From positions 124,001 to 188,000 of the forward strand of contig JAEZTJ010000081.1 of NCBI GenBank assembly GCA_023421505.1: a stretch of 64,000 bases of DNA, given 5' to 3'. Of the stretch, positions 18,286 through 26,905 are shown one piece after another. Made by a program: the position numbers and the translations under genes. Source of the stretch: Bacillota bacterium (GTDB lineage Bacteria; Bacillota; Clostridia; Lachnospirales; Lachnospiraceae). The notes below the pieces were generated by a model. That model was not told the origin of the DNA. It did no database searches and worked only from the letters and a program-made list of their open reading frames with translations. How positions within the stretch are numbered: position 1 is the first letter of the stretch; each line of letters begins with the position of its first letter.

Positions 18286-18939
18286 ATGGTTGTTTTAACC
18301 CCTCAATTATTAAATAAGTTCATACTGATAGAGGATTTCTCTACCTATGCTCAGAAATTTATATTAGAAGAGCTGCCAATCACTGAAATTAAGAGTAATG
18401 ATTTATTAATCGAAAAGGAAGAATTTTGTAAAATTGAGCTTAATAAAGCTATATTTGTAAATTGTAGCATTCGTAATTGTAATTTTGAAAAGGCTAGTTT
18501 TATCGATGTTATATTTGAGGCTTGTGATTTATCAAACAGCGCGTTTACTAGTGCTTATTTTGAACGATGCCAATTTATTAACTGTAAAGGTATTGGTATT
18601 GATATGCGTGATACGATTTTAAAAAATATTACATTAGAACAATCAAACCTTCAGTACTCCAATTTTGATCATACAAAAATGACGGATGTATTTTTTAAGT
18701 CTATTGATTTTACAGAAGCTTCTATGTCCGAAGTAAAATTAAAAAGGTTTCAAGCAGTGAATTCCAGATTTATAAAAAACAATTTTTTTAAGACAATGCT
18801 GTCAGCTGTGAACTTCTCCAATAATGAATTTGCTGCGCCAATAGTGTCAAGTCCACCCATAGAGTTAAAGGGAGCTATTATCAATATGTTTCAGGCGGCA
18901 GATTTAATTAGATTATGGGGTGTAACAGTTATACAGTAA
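18286..18939 (+). CDS. Pentapeptide-repeat protein
   Basis: This 217-residue protein is made mostly of tandem pentapeptide repeats from about residue 50 to 185. Examples are NCNFEKASF, ACDLSNSAF, QSNLQYSNF, SIDFTEASM and AVNFSNNEF, with the central Leu/Phe every five residues that builds a right-handed quadrilateral beta-helix. There is no signal peptide or membrane segment. Some relatives mimic DNA and protect gyrase (Qnr/MfpA) but most have no known role, so I assign no function. It has a good AAAGGAAG site and is monocistronic, just upstream of the heat-shock operon. Confidence 0.82.
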   Translation: MVVLTPQLLNKFILIEDFSTYAQKFILEELPITEIKSNDLLIEKEEFCKIELNKAIFVNCSIRNCNFEKASFIDVIFEACDLSNSAFTSAYFERCQFINCKGIGIDMRDTILKNITLEQSNLQYSNFDHTKMTDVFFKSIDFTEASMSEVKLKRFQAVNSRFIKNNFFKTMLSAVNFSNNEFAAPIVSSPPIELKGAIINMFQAADLIRLWGVTVIQ

Positions 18940-19078
18940 TTTTTCATCTCGTATCTGTTTCAATATTAATAAAATTATTAATTAGGTAACATTTAAATAG
19001 GTAAGATTTTAGAAGTAATATGATTGTGATAGCATCGAATGGATTTTTGAATTTCCTACGTTATATGATAAATTTGCC

Positions 19079-19107
19079 TTGACAAACGAAAAGTGTAGTG
19101 CTATTTT
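19079..19107 (+). promoter_or_regulatory. SigA promoter of the hrcA heat-shock operon
   Basis: TTGACA (19079-19084), a 17-bp spacer and TATTTT (19102-19107). The CIRCE operator begins 12 bp after the -10 box, so transcription should start at or just before it. The gap 18940-19200 holds nothing else I recognise. Confidence 0.8.
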
Positions 19108-19118
19108 ATATATAGATG

Positions 19119-19145
19119 TTAGCACTCTACTTGAATGAGTGCTAA
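19119..19145 (+). promoter_or_regulatory. CIRCE operator (HrcA binding site)
   Basis: A perfect CIRCE inverted repeat: TTAGCACTC, a 9-nt spacer, GAGTGCTAA. HrcA binds it and represses the operon until GroEL becomes titrated during heat stress. It sits between promoter and hrcA, as expected. Confidence 0.98.
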
Positions 19146-19200
19146 TAAAATTAAAAACTGATGACAATTGTACCAATTATAAAATGGATCGAGGTTGGTC

Positions 19201-20232
19201 ATGCAGCAATTGGATGAAAGAAAACTAAAAATATTACAGGCCATCATCAGAAATTATCTGGAGACAGGAGAACCTGTCGGATCTCGTACAATATCTAAAT
19301 TTACGGATTTGAATTTAAGCTCAGCAACCATAAGAAATGAAATGGCTGATTTGGAGGAGCTTGGCTACATTATGCAGCCGCATACCTCCGCTGGCCGTAT
19401 CCCTTCGGATAAGGGTTACCGTTTATACGTTGATATGCTTCTACAAGATAAAGTGCAGGAAGTTGAAGATATGAGAGAGTTATTAATTCAAAAGGCAGAC
19501 CGATTGGAAAGCTTACTTCAACAGGTTGCAAAGCTTCTTGCTGTGAATACGCAATATACGACGATGGTTACCACACCTCAATATAAGAAAAAAGTTAAAT
19601 TTATTCAACTGACAGAAGTAGATGACAGCCAACTTCTTGCAGTTATCGTATTTGAAAGAAATATCGTTAAAAACAAAATAATTAATGTATCAGCAGCCTT
19701 AAATAAGGAAATCTTATTAAAGTTAAATATTATCATAAATACCTTTTTACAGGGCTTAGATTTGGGAGAGATTAATCTTCCGGTGATTACGCAGATGAAG
19801 GAACAGGCTGGTGATTATCGTACGATAGTCAATGATATTCTGGATGCAATTATGCAGGCTGTTACAGAGGAGGATGATTTTGAAGTATTTACCTCCGGGA
19901 CCACTAATATTCTCAAATACCCTGAACTCAGTGATAAAGAGAAGGCAAGTGATCTACTTTATACCCTGGAAGAAAAAAAAGCACTCTCTGAATTTATTCA
20001 GGATAAGATGGAGGATGAGGATAGCAGAGGCATTCAGGTATTTATCGGAGATGAAACTCCGGTAGAAGCAATGAAGGAATGCTCTGTAGTTACTGCAACC
20101 TATGAAATAGAGGAAGGGGTATATGGAAAGGTAGGAATTATCGGTCCTAAGAGAATGGATTATCAGAAGGTGGTTAATACACTTCAGTCTCTGATGGTTC
20201 AGCTTGATGATATTTTTAAAAAGAAAAGTTAA
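19201..20232 (+). CDS. hrcA: Heat-inducible transcription repressor HrcA
   Basis: HrcA is a 343-residue repressor of class I heat-shock genes. The N-terminal winged helix includes SSATIRNEMADLEELGYI and HTSAGRIPSDKGYR. The C-terminal GAF-like HrcA domain contains NIVKNKIINV and ends in LQSLMVQLDDIFKKK. The ATG at 19201 has GAGG 6 nt upstream; an in-frame TTG at 19195 directly follows that site. It is the first gene of hrcA-grpE-dnaK-dnaJ behind a perfect CIRCE, so it is autoregulated. Confidence 0.98.
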   Translation: MQQLDERKLKILQAIIRNYLETGEPVGSRTISKFTDLNLSSATIRNEMADLEELGYIMQPHTSAGRIPSDKGYRLYVDMLLQDKVQEVEDMRELLIQKADRLESLLQQVAKLLAVNTQYTTMVTTPQYKKKVKFIQLTEVDDSQLLAVIVFERNIVKNKIINVSAALNKEILLKLNIIINTFLQGLDLGEINLPVITQMKEQAGDYRTIVNDILDAIMQAVTEEDDFEVFTSGTTNILKYPELSDKEKASDLLYTLEEKKALSEFIQDKMEDEDSRGIQVFIGDETPVEAMKECSVVTATYEIEEGVYGKVGIIGPKRMDYQKVVNTLQSLMVQLDDIFKKKS

Positions 20233-20291
20233 TAAGCCTTCAGAGGATAAGGCAACAGCAATTGTAAAAGTTGAAAGAAAAGGAGAATGGA

Positions 20292-20984
20292 ATGAAGGAT
20301 AAGGAAGCTATGGATAAGCAAATAGATGGTGAGCCGGGACAGGAAAATGTAGATAATAATATTCTGGATAAAGAATTGTCTGCAGAGCAAATAAAACAGG
20401 CTATTTTAGAGGATGGTAATGAATTAGAGAATCCGGAGATCGGTATCGAAGAAAATACTGCTGAGGAAGAGGTTGCTGGTGATACAGCAGAAAAAACAAT
20501 GAAAACCGGAAAATCTTTTTTCAAAAACAGCAAAACCAAGGAGTTAGCAGCAAAAGATCAGAAGATAGAGGAGCTTACAGATCGACTCATGAGATCAATG
20601 GCTGAATTTGATAATTTCCGTAAACGCTCAGAGAAGGAAAAATCAACGATGTATGATATGGGTGTAAAAAGTATGATTGAAAAGATACTTCCCATCGTTG
20701 ATAATTTTGAAAGAGGCTTTGGTACAATAACAGAGAAGGAAAAAGAGGGAGCTTTTGCTCAAGGAATTGAGCTGATTTATAAACAGCTTATCACTGCGCT
20801 TGAGGAAATAGGCTTAAAACCGATTGATGCGGTTGGAAAAGAATTTGATCCAAATCTTCATAACGCGGTTATGCATGGTGAAGATGATAGCCTTGGAGAA
20901 AACATCGTATCCGATGAATTCCAGAAAGGCTATATGTACAGAGATATGGTAGTACGTCACAGTATGGTTAAAGTAGTTAATTAG
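20292..20984 (+). CDS. grpE: GrpE, nucleotide exchange factor of DnaK
   Basis: A 230-residue cochaperone that releases ADP from DnaK. An acidic, low-complexity N-terminal tail (to about 85) precedes the long coiled-coil dimer helix and the beta domain. Family blocks are LMRSMAEFDNFRKRSEKEK, ILPIVDNFERG and the C-terminal GYMYRDMVVRHSMVKV. The ATG at 20292 has AAAAGGAG 7 nt upstream. Confidence 0.97.
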   Translation: MKDKEAMDKQIDGEPGQENVDNNILDKELSAEQIKQAILEDGNELENPEIGIEENTAEEEVAGDTAEKTMKTGKSFFKNSKTKELAAKDQKIEELTDRLMRSMAEFDNFRKRSEKEKSTMYDMGVKSMIEKILPIVDNFERGFGTITEKEKEGAFAQGIELIYKQLITALEEIGLKPIDAVGKEFDPNLHNAVMHGEDDSLGENIVSDEFQKGYMYRDMVVRHSMVKVVN

Positions 20985-21043
20985 CAACTAATACATTTTT
21001 ATACGAACAGGTACAATTAATTATAATATAGGAGGAAATAAAC

Positions 21044-22921
21044 ATGGGTAAAATAATAGGTATTGACTTAGGTACAACAAATTCATGTGTCGCCGTTATG
21101 GAAGGCGGAAAACCGGTTGTAATTGCAAATACAGAAGGTTCCAGAACAACTCCGTCCGTGGTAGCATTTACAAAGACAGGGGAGCGTTTGGTTGGCGAGC
21201 CTGCAAAGCGTCAGGCAGTAACCAATTCCGATAAGACAATCTCATCCATCAAGAGACATATGGGTACAGATTACAGAGTGAAAATTGATGACAAGAGATT
21301 TTCCCCGCAGGAGATTTCCGCAATGATCCTTCAAAAAATGAAGGCAGACGCAGAAAGCTACTTAGGTGAGAAGGTTACAGAAGCAGTTATTACTGTTCCG
21401 GCATATTTTAACGATGCGCAGAGACAGGCAACTAAGGATGCAGGTAAAATTGCAGGTCTTGACGTTAAGAGAATTATTAACGAGCCCACTGCTGCAGCGC
21501 TTGCTTATGGTCTTGATAATGAGCACGAGCAGAAGATTATGGTATACGACTTAGGTGGCGGTACCTTCGACGTTTCTGTTATAGATATCGGTGACGGTGT
21601 TATTGAGGTTCTTTCTACCTCCGGTGATAACAGACTGGGTGGTGACGATTTCGACGAAAGAGTTACCAGATATATGATTGACGAGTTCAAGAAATCAGAT
21701 GGTGTTGATTTATCTACTGATAAAATGGCACTTCAGAGATTAAAGGAAGCGGCTGAGAAGGCGAAGAAGGAGTTATCTTCCTCAACCACAACCAATATCA
21801 ATCTTCCTTTCATTACTGCAACAGCAGAAGGCCCGAAGCACTTTGACATGAATTTAACCAGAGCCAAATTCGATGAGTTAACACATGACTTAGTTGAAAG
21901 AACCGTAGTTCCGGTTCAGAATGCACTTCGTGATGCAGGACTTTCTCCTTCCGATATTAAGAAGGTATTATTAGTTGGTGGTTCTACCCGTATCCCTGCT
22001 GTACAGGATAAGGTTAGACAATTAACAGGGCAGGAGCCTTCAAAGACTTTAAATCCTGATGAATGTGTAGCAATCGGTGCTTCCATTCAGGGTGGTAAAT
22101 TAGCAGGTGATGCAGGTGCAGGAGATATTCTTCTTCTGGATGTTACGCCGTTATCTCTTTCGATCGAAACGCTTGGTGGGGTAGCTACCAGATTAATCGA
22201 AAGAAACACAACGATACCTACTAAGAAGAGCCAGGTATTCTCTACCGCTGCTGATAACCAGACAGCTGTTGATATTAACGTAGTTCAGGGTGAAAGACAG
22301 TTTGCTAAGGACAATAAGAGCCTTGGACAATTCCGTCTGGATGGTATACCGCCGGCAAGAAGAGGTGTTCCTCAGATAGAGGTTACCTTCGATATTGATG
22401 CCAACGGTATTGTAAATGTTTCTGCAAAGGATTTAGGAACCGGCAGAGAACAGCACATAACCATTACCTCCAATTCAAACCTTTCTGATTCAGATATCGA
22501 TAAGGCTGTAAAGGAAGCAGCTGAATATGAAGCGCAGGATAAGAGACGCAAGGAAGCTGTTGATGTAAGAAATGATGCAGATTCAATGGTATTCCAGACA
22601 GAGAAGGCTTTAAATGAGGTTGGCGATAAGATTGATGCCGCTGCAAAGACTACTGTAGAAGAAGACCTTACCAGACTGAAGGAATTAGTTGAGAAATCTA
22701 ATCCTGAGGTTATGTCCGAGGGTGAAGTTGCCGATATTAAAGCTGCAAAAGAAAAATTAATGACAGATGCACAAGCTTTATTTGCAAAATTATATGAGCA
22801 AAGCGGTGCAGCCGGAGCAGGTGGTCCGGGTCCTGATATGTCAGGCATGGGTGGCAATGCAGGTGGTTATGCAGGCGGCAATAGTGATGATGTAGTAGAT
22901 GGAGACTACCGCGAGGTTTAA
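21044..22921 (+). CDS. dnaK: Chaperone DnaK (Hsp70)
   Basis: A 625-residue Hsp70. The ATPase domain starts with GIDLGTTNSCVAVMEGG and contains the phosphate loops DLGGGTFDVS and LVGGSTRIPAVQ. The substrate-binding domain (DVTPLSLSIETLGG, VNVSAKDLGTGREQ) is followed by the helical lid and a Gly-rich tail ending DVVDGDYREV. A strong AGGAGG site precedes the ATG. Confidence 0.99.
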   Translation: MGKIIGIDLGTTNSCVAVMEGGKPVVIANTEGSRTTPSVVAFTKTGERLVGEPAKRQAVTNSDKTISSIKRHMGTDYRVKIDDKRFSPQEISAMILQKMKADAESYLGEKVTEAVITVPAYFNDAQRQATKDAGKIAGLDVKRIINEPTAAALAYGLDNEHEQKIMVYDLGGGTFDVSVIDIGDGVIEVLSTSGDNRLGGDDFDERVTRYMIDEFKKSDGVDLSTDKMALQRLKEAAEKAKKELSSSTTTNINLPFITATAEGPKHFDMNLTRAKFDELTHDLVERTVVPVQNALRDAGLSPSDIKKVLLVGGSTRIPAVQDKVRQLTGQEPSKTLNPDECVAIGASIQGGKLAGDAGAGDILLLDVTPLSLSIETLGGVATRLIERNTTIPTKKSQVFSTAADNQTAVDINVVQGERQFAKDNKSLGQFRLDGIPPARRGVPQIEVTFDIDANGIVNVSAKDLGTGREQHITITSNSNLSDSDIDKAVKEAAEYEAQDKRRKEAVDVRNDADSMVFQTEKALNEVGDKIDAAAKTTVEEDLTRLKELVEKSNPEVMSEGEVADIKAAKEKLMTDAQALFAKLYEQSGAAGAGGPGPDMSGMGGNAGGYAGGNSDDVVDGDYREV

Positions 22922-23079
22922 TATATATATTAAGCAGACTGGTTTTAAGAGCATATTTTAATAGCTTAAAGTAAGTTTATATGTTTGATAACCAGCAGGC
23001 TTTATGGGTTAATAGGCGGTCGTAATTGACTGCCTGTTTGCCTATAATCTTAGTGCAGCTATGAAAGGTGAAGGAAAAG

Positions 23080-24219
23080 ATGGCAGATAAACGCGATTAC
23101 TATGAGGTCTTAGGTGTCAGTAGGACAGCGACGGATGACGAAATGAAAAAAGCATATAGGCAGCTTGCAAAGAAGTACCATCCTGATACCAATCCCGGAG
23201 ATAAAACTGCAGAAGCAAAATTTAAAGAGGCTTCTGAAGCTTATGCTATACTTAGCGATGCTGATAAGCGCAGGCAATATGATCAATTCGGACACGCAGC
23301 CTTTGACGGGGGAGCTGGTGGAGGAGCCGGTGGATTTGATTTTAGCGGAATGGATATGGGAGATATCTTTGGGGATATCTTTGGAGATCTGTTTGGCGGC
23401 CGAAGCAGACGTCAAAGTAATGGACCGATGCAGGGAGCAAATCTACGTACATCTGTCAGAATTACCTTTGAGGAAGCGGTATTTGGTACCGAAAAAGAAT
23501 TGGAGCTTACGCTTAAGGATGAATGTACATCCTGTCATGGTAGCGGTGCAAAGGCAGGAACGAGTGCAGATACTTGTCAAAAGTGCGGTGGCAAGGGTCA
23601 GGTGGTCTATACGCAGCAATCCTTATTTGGTATGGTTCGTAATGTTCAGACCTGTCCGGACTGTAAGGGAACAGGTAAAATTATAAAAGAAAAATGCCCG
23701 GATTGTTATGGCTCAGGGTTTATCAGCAGTAAGAAGAAAATTAAAGTAGTAATTCCGGCTGGAATAGATAGCGGACAAAGCGTAAGAATCCGCAGTAAGG
23801 GCGAGCCAGGTTCGAATGGAGGACCCAGAGGAGATTTACTGGTTGAGGTTGAGGTAAGCAGGCATCCGATCTTCCAACGCCAGGATTATGATATCTATTC
23901 AACAGCTCCGATTTCCTATGCAACAGCGGTACTGGGTGGGGATGTCAAGATCAGTACAGTGGACGGAGAAGTGATCTATACGGTTAAACCAGGCACACAG
24001 ACAGATACGAAGGTTCGTTTGAGGGAAAAGGGCGTACCAAGCTTAAGGAATAAATCTATCAGAGGGGATCATTATGTGACTTTGGTAGTACAGGTTCCAA
24101 CCAATTTAAATTCCGAGCAAAAGGAATTATTAAGAAAATTTGATGACGCGATGAACGGAAGAACTGCTTCTGATAATTCAGAGGGTGAGAAAGAAAAAAA
24201 GAAGAAATTCTGGAAATGA
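23080..24219 (+). CDS. dnaJ: Chaperone DnaJ (Hsp40)
   Basis: A 379-residue type I Hsp40 that delivers substrates to DnaK and stimulates its ATPase. The J domain has the HPD tripeptide in KKYHPDTNPG. A Gly/Phe-rich region follows, then four zinc-binding repeats: CTSCHGSG, CQKCGGKG, CPDCKGTG and CPDCYGSG. The ATG at 23080 has GGTGAAGG upstream. The 158-bp gap after dnaK contains small hairpins (for example 23015-23034), so dnaJ may be partly uncoupled from dnaK. Confidence 0.98.
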   Translation: MADKRDYYEVLGVSRTATDDEMKKAYRQLAKKYHPDTNPGDKTAEAKFKEASEAYAILSDADKRRQYDQFGHAAFDGGAGGGAGGFDFSGMDMGDIFGDIFGDLFGGRSRRQSNGPMQGANLRTSVRITFEEAVFGTEKELELTLKDECTSCHGSGAKAGTSADTCQKCGGKGQVVYTQQSLFGMVRNVQTCPDCKGTGKIIKEKCPDCYGSGFISSKKKIKVVIPAGIDSGQSVRIRSKGEPGSNGGPRGDLLVEVEVSRHPIFQRQDYDIYSTAPISYATAVLGGDVKISTVDGEVIYTVKPGTQTDTKVRLREKGVPSLRNKSIRGDHYVTLVVQVPTNLNSEQKELLRKFDDAMNGRTASDNSEGEKEKKKKFWK

Positions 24220-24247
24220 AATAAAAATTAATATAAGGTAATAATAT

Positions 24248-24277
24248 AACCCAAGTAATGCAAAGATTACTTGGGTT
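24248..24277 (+). terminator. Hairpin terminator after dnaJ
   Basis: A perfect 12-bp stem AACCCAAGTAAT / ATTACTTGGGTT with a GCAAAG loop. There is no real U-tract, so termination efficiency is uncertain. Confidence 0.62.
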
Positions 24278-24281
24278 TCCG

Positions 24282-24318
24282 AGTATTTGTATGCCTTTTC
24301 AGCGACAGATGGAGGATA
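24282..24318 (+). repeat. Leader cassette, degenerate 3' module copy
   Basis: This matches 62008-62044 at 30 of 37 positions without gaps (AGTATTTGTATGCC identical, then a CAGAT-GG-GG Shine-Dalgarno). In frame it reads VFVCLFSDRWRIG and then TGA. That TGA overlaps the GTG of the small ORF in the next copy (GTGA). It lies directly before the full copy at 24318. Confidence 0.7.
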
Positions 24319-24404
24319 GGGTGAAAAATCAAAGATTTTTCAATCGGCAAATTTGTACGCTGCCCAAATTCGCAGATGTTGGCAGCAGATGGAGAATAAT
24401 ATGA
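24318..24404 (+). repeat. Leader cassette, full copy 1 (hairpin, SD, start codon)
   Basis: It matches 63840-63926 at 79 of 87 positions with no indels. It contains a perfect 10-bp stem TTGAAAAATC / GATTTTTCAA with an AAA loop, a CTGCC...GGCAG pairing, the Shine-Dalgarno GATGGAG, and ends in ATGA, where the ATG starts the VOC gene. Confidence 0.9.
24321..24404 (+). CDS. Candidate 27-residue translationally coupled leader ORF, copy 1
   Basis: A GTG start at 24321 follows GGAGG (24311-24315) with 5-nt spacing. The frame runs MKNQRFFNRQICTLPKFADV then GSRWRII and ends in a TGA that overlaps the ATG of the VOC gene (ATGA). The copy at 63843 encodes a peptide of the same length with 21 of 27 residues identical and the same stop-start overlap. 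Six of the eight base changes between the copies alter a residue and another changes the start codon, so selection on the peptide is not evident. It may be a real leader peptide, or a by-product of a conserved RNA structure. Confidence 0.38.
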   Translation: MKNQRFFNRQICTLPKFADVGSRWRII

Positions 24405-24808
24405 GAACAATCGATCATATTAACAGATATGTTTCAAATGTAGACAAATTTATAGATTTTTATCAAGCAGTACTTGATTACAGATTGATAGATAAAGGTA
24501 CAAAAGGAAATGGTAAAAATTATGCAATTCTAAAAGGGGAAGGTCATGAGTTGTTTATTTCTGAAAAAGAGGACTATAAACCGGAGGATAATACTAATTT
24601 TAGACATATAGGTTATTCGATTGATGATATTCTAAAATTATCTGATAATTTGAAATTAGCAGGATATTTGGATAGTAATACTGAAATTATAACCAAGGCT
24701 TTTTCGAAACAATTTTACATAAAGGACCCTGACGGTTTTGAGATAGATATGATTCAATGGACGAATAAGGAAGGGTTTTATCAATCTTTAAAATATGGTA
24801 ATCAATAG
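24401..24808 (+). CDS. VOC (glyoxalase/bleomycin-resistance fold) family protein
   Basis: A 135-residue single-domain VOC superfamily protein. It starts MRTIDHINRYVSNVDKFIDF, with a likely first metal His in DHINRYV, and contains FRHIGYSIDD (second His) and FYIKDPDGFEIDMIQW (Glu ligand), the usual pattern of metal-binding VOC enzymes. The specific reaction (glyoxalase, dioxygenase, thiol transferase or isomerase) cannot be told. The ATG at 24401 is supplied by the repeated leader cassette. The gene is an insertion between dnaJ and prmA, which are adjacent in B. subtilis. Confidence 0.8.
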   Translation: MRTIDHINRYVSNVDKFIDFYQAVLDYRLIDKGTKGNGKNYAILKGEGHELFISEKEDYKPEDNTNFRHIGYSIDDILKLSDNLKLAGYLDSNTEIITKAFSKQFYIKDPDGFEIDMIQWTNKEGFYQSLKYGNQ

Positions 24809-24841
24809 TAATAATATACTATGGCAGAAATGAGGTAAATT

Positions 24842-25801
24842 ATGAAATGGATGAAATTTACACTGGAGACCACAACAGAAGCAGTAGACCTTGTTAGTGA
24901 TATGCTTAGCGAGCTTGGTATCACTGGTATTGAGGTCAGCGATAACATTCCGATTACAGAGGAGGAAAAACAGAAGCTGTTCATCGATATACTTCCGGAA
25001 TTAGACGAGGATGACGGGACAGCCTTTGTCAGCTTCTATGTAGAAGAAGAGGAGGATGCTCAGGCACTGTTAGGCAGTGTTAAGGAAGGTTTGTTGAATT
25101 TATCAGAATATGTAGATATCGGTAGTGGCAGCATAACTGCTTCTGAGACTGAGGATAAGGACTGGATTAATAATTGGAAGGAATTTTTTAAGCCTTTTCG
25201 GGTTGACGATACGATTGTAATTAAACCAACCTGGGAAGAACTAACTGATTATAAAGAGAACGATTTGATCATAGAGATTGATCCGGGAACTTCTTTCGGA
25301 ACTGGCGCACATGAGACCACGAAGCTCTGCATCCTTGGTATGAAGCAGCATATGAAGCCGGAAACGGTGGTTTTAGATGCCGGAAGCGGAAGCGGTATCT
25401 TATCCATTATAGCGAAAAAGCTTGGGGCCAAGGAGGTTCTGGGTATTGATATCGATCCAAATGCGACAAATTCCGCGATAGAGAACGCGGCAGTGAATCA
25501 ATTGGGTATTGAAGAAGGAAGCTTATTATTCCTAACTGGAAATATGATTGAGGATGATGGTATTCGTACCCGGATTGGGAAGGAAAAGTATGATTTGGTA
25601 GTTGCAAATATCCTTGCAGATGTTATCATTCCACTTTCCGATGTAATAGGAGAAAACTTAAAACCCGGCGGTATCTTTATCAGTTCAGGAATTATTGATA
25701 GTAAGGAAGCAGCTGTCAGGGAAGCACTTGAGAAAAATTGTTTCAAAGTGCTGGAAGTTAATAGAATGAATGACTGGGTTTCCTTTGTGGCGAAGAAGTG
25801 A
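24842..25801 (+). CDS. prmA: Ribosomal protein L11 methyltransferase
   Basis: A 319-residue SAM-dependent methyltransferase that trimethylates ribosomal protein L11. The N-terminal substrate-recognition domain (MKWMKFTLETTTEAVD) is followed by DPGTSFGTGAHETTK and the SAM-binding motif VLDAGSGSGILSI, then VVANILADVI, the NxL-type catalytic loop. It lies downstream of dnaJ, as in Bacillus. Confidence 0.96.
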   Translation: MKWMKFTLETTTEAVDLVSDMLSELGITGIEVSDNIPITEEEKQKLFIDILPELDEDDGTAFVSFYVEEEEDAQALLGSVKEGLLNLSEYVDIGSGSITASETEDKDWINNWKEFFKPFRVDDTIVIKPTWEELTDYKENDLIIEIDPGTSFGTGAHETTKLCILGMKQHMKPETVVLDAGSGSGILSIIAKKLGAKEVLGIDIDPNATNSAIENAAVNQLGIEEGSLLFLTGNMIEDDGIRTRIGKEKYDLVVANILADVIIPLSDVIGENLKPGGIFISSGIIDSKEAAVREALEKNCFKVLEVNRMNDWVSFVAKK

Positions 25802-25814
25802 TTCTAGGATTCCT

Positions 25815-25874
25815 ACAATCCATAAAACTTTTATAAGGCTTTTACTATTGCCTTAAAAAAGTTTTATGGATTGT
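25815..25874. terminator. Bidirectional terminator between prmA and the convergent lipoprotein gene
   Basis: A 25-bp stem (25815-25839 with 25850-25874, one mismatch) with a 10-nt loop. A/T-rich runs within the arms can serve both strands, and the flanking genes converge here. Confidence 0.85.
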
Positions 25875-25911
25875 ATTAATTATTAACTTAATATTTTCAG
25901 TAAGATGTTAA

Positions 25912-25965
25912 GATTAGGGTGTCATAAGCCCATTTACAAAATGTAATTCGTCAATTTATACATTG
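25912..25965 (+). repeat. Partial copy of the GTGTCAAAAGCC inverted-repeat element (half element)
   Basis: GATTAGGGTGTCATAAGCCC is close to the terminal repeat of the element at 45470-45743. About 25 nt further, TTCGTCAATTT matches its internal block. Only one arm is visible and it is diverged. Confidence 0.6.
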
Positions 25966-25977
25966 ATAAATAAAGAA

Positions 25978-26670
25978 TTACTTCACTAACTTAAAGGTAC
26001 TAAGCATAGCTCTGAGTCTTGCACCATAACCCTCAGCTGCTTCTGTAAAATACTGAAGCGAGATTTCATATACATACTGATTATCAGTGATAGTATAAAA
26101 TTCAGTGATGGTTGAATTCCATTCCGTTCCGTCTGTTACCTTATAATGCTTTGCTTTATATTCACCGATGGTAACCTCCTCTATGCCGGAGGCATTCTTA
26201 GGAATACTTATTGCAGCTTTCTTGTCTTCAGTCGTCAAAGCTTGACGATTAATATTCAGATAAACATACGGATAAACTTCAAGATCAGGATTTTCAGCTG
26301 TAAAGCTATCTCCCTCGTCATTACTTGTTACGGTAAACCGATCAATATCGTAATCGATTTGATAGCCTGCTTTACTGGTATACGTTTTACAGGTAATACT
26401 TTCCTTATTTCCCTCCAGTTCAATAGTACTTTCGAAGCTTTCACTTTCTGAAGGCAGATCATTTTGTTGTACGCTATCTTTTTCATTACTATTTTCGGCG
26501 AAACGATCAGTTGATGTATCGGACTTTTCATTCGTAATAGTAATTTCGTTAGAATACTTCTGTGTAGTTTCATTTACTACTACAGGACCCTTTTCCGCCT
26601 TAGCTGCAGAGCAGCCGGATAAACCGATTACTGATATGCTGATGAATATCATTACTAATTTTTTCTTCAT
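25978..26670 (-). CDS. Putative lipoprotein of unknown function
   Basis: A 230-residue lipoprotein. The signal peptide MKKKLVMIFISISVIGLSGC places the lipid-modified cysteine at residue 20. An acidic Ser/Thr/Glu-rich linker follows, then a compact C-terminal domain (about 90-230) with YQIDYDIDRFTVTSND and ITDNQYVYEISLQYF. I do not recognise the family; the layout resembles small extracytoplasmic sensing or accessory domains. The ATG at 26670 has GGGGAAA upstream. It lies downstream of, and in the same direction as, the histidine kinase, 235 bp away, so it may be a target or partner of that system. Confidence 0.72.
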   Translation of the reverse strand: MKKKLVMIFISISVIGLSGCSAAKAEKGPVVVNETTQKYSNEITITNEKSDTSTDRFAENSNEKDSVQQNDLPSESESFESTIELEGNKESITCKTYTSKAGYQIDYDIDRFTVTSNDEGDSFTAENPDLEVYPYVYLNINRQALTTEDKKAAISIPKNASGIEEVTIGEYKAKHYKVTDGTEWNSTITEFYTITDNQYVYEISLQYFTEAAEGYGARLRAMLSTFKLVK

Positions 26671-26905
26671 ATATTTCCCCATTTCTGTGCTGCTTTTTTG
26701 TACATCTCAAGTTTGTGTGCAGCGCAGACACTAACTTGCGGAGTAGAAATTATAAATTTGAGTACTCATGAAAAATCCTATAAAAGGCAGATCTATTGTA
26801 GCTATTACAAATCTCTTTTAATGGATTCTATAATTACTCGGTTATCGATAATCTGGGATCCTATATTATCTGACTTAAGCTTACTATTATATTTTATCAG
26901 GTGAA

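Noticed and set aside
22372..22857. 161-residue open frame on the minus strand within dnaK
   Set aside because: It lies wholly inside dnaK and is rich in Ser/Ala as expected for an antisense frame of such a gene. No ribosome site or family match is seen.
23165..23686. 173-residue plus-strand frame inside dnaJ
   Set aside because: It is an alternative frame of a clear DnaJ gene with no recognisable domain and no ribosome binding site.
26698..26904. 68-residue plus-strand ORF between the lipoprotein and kinase genes
   Set aside because: There is no ribosome site, the composition is like intergenic DNA, and it opposes the direction of the minus-strand block.
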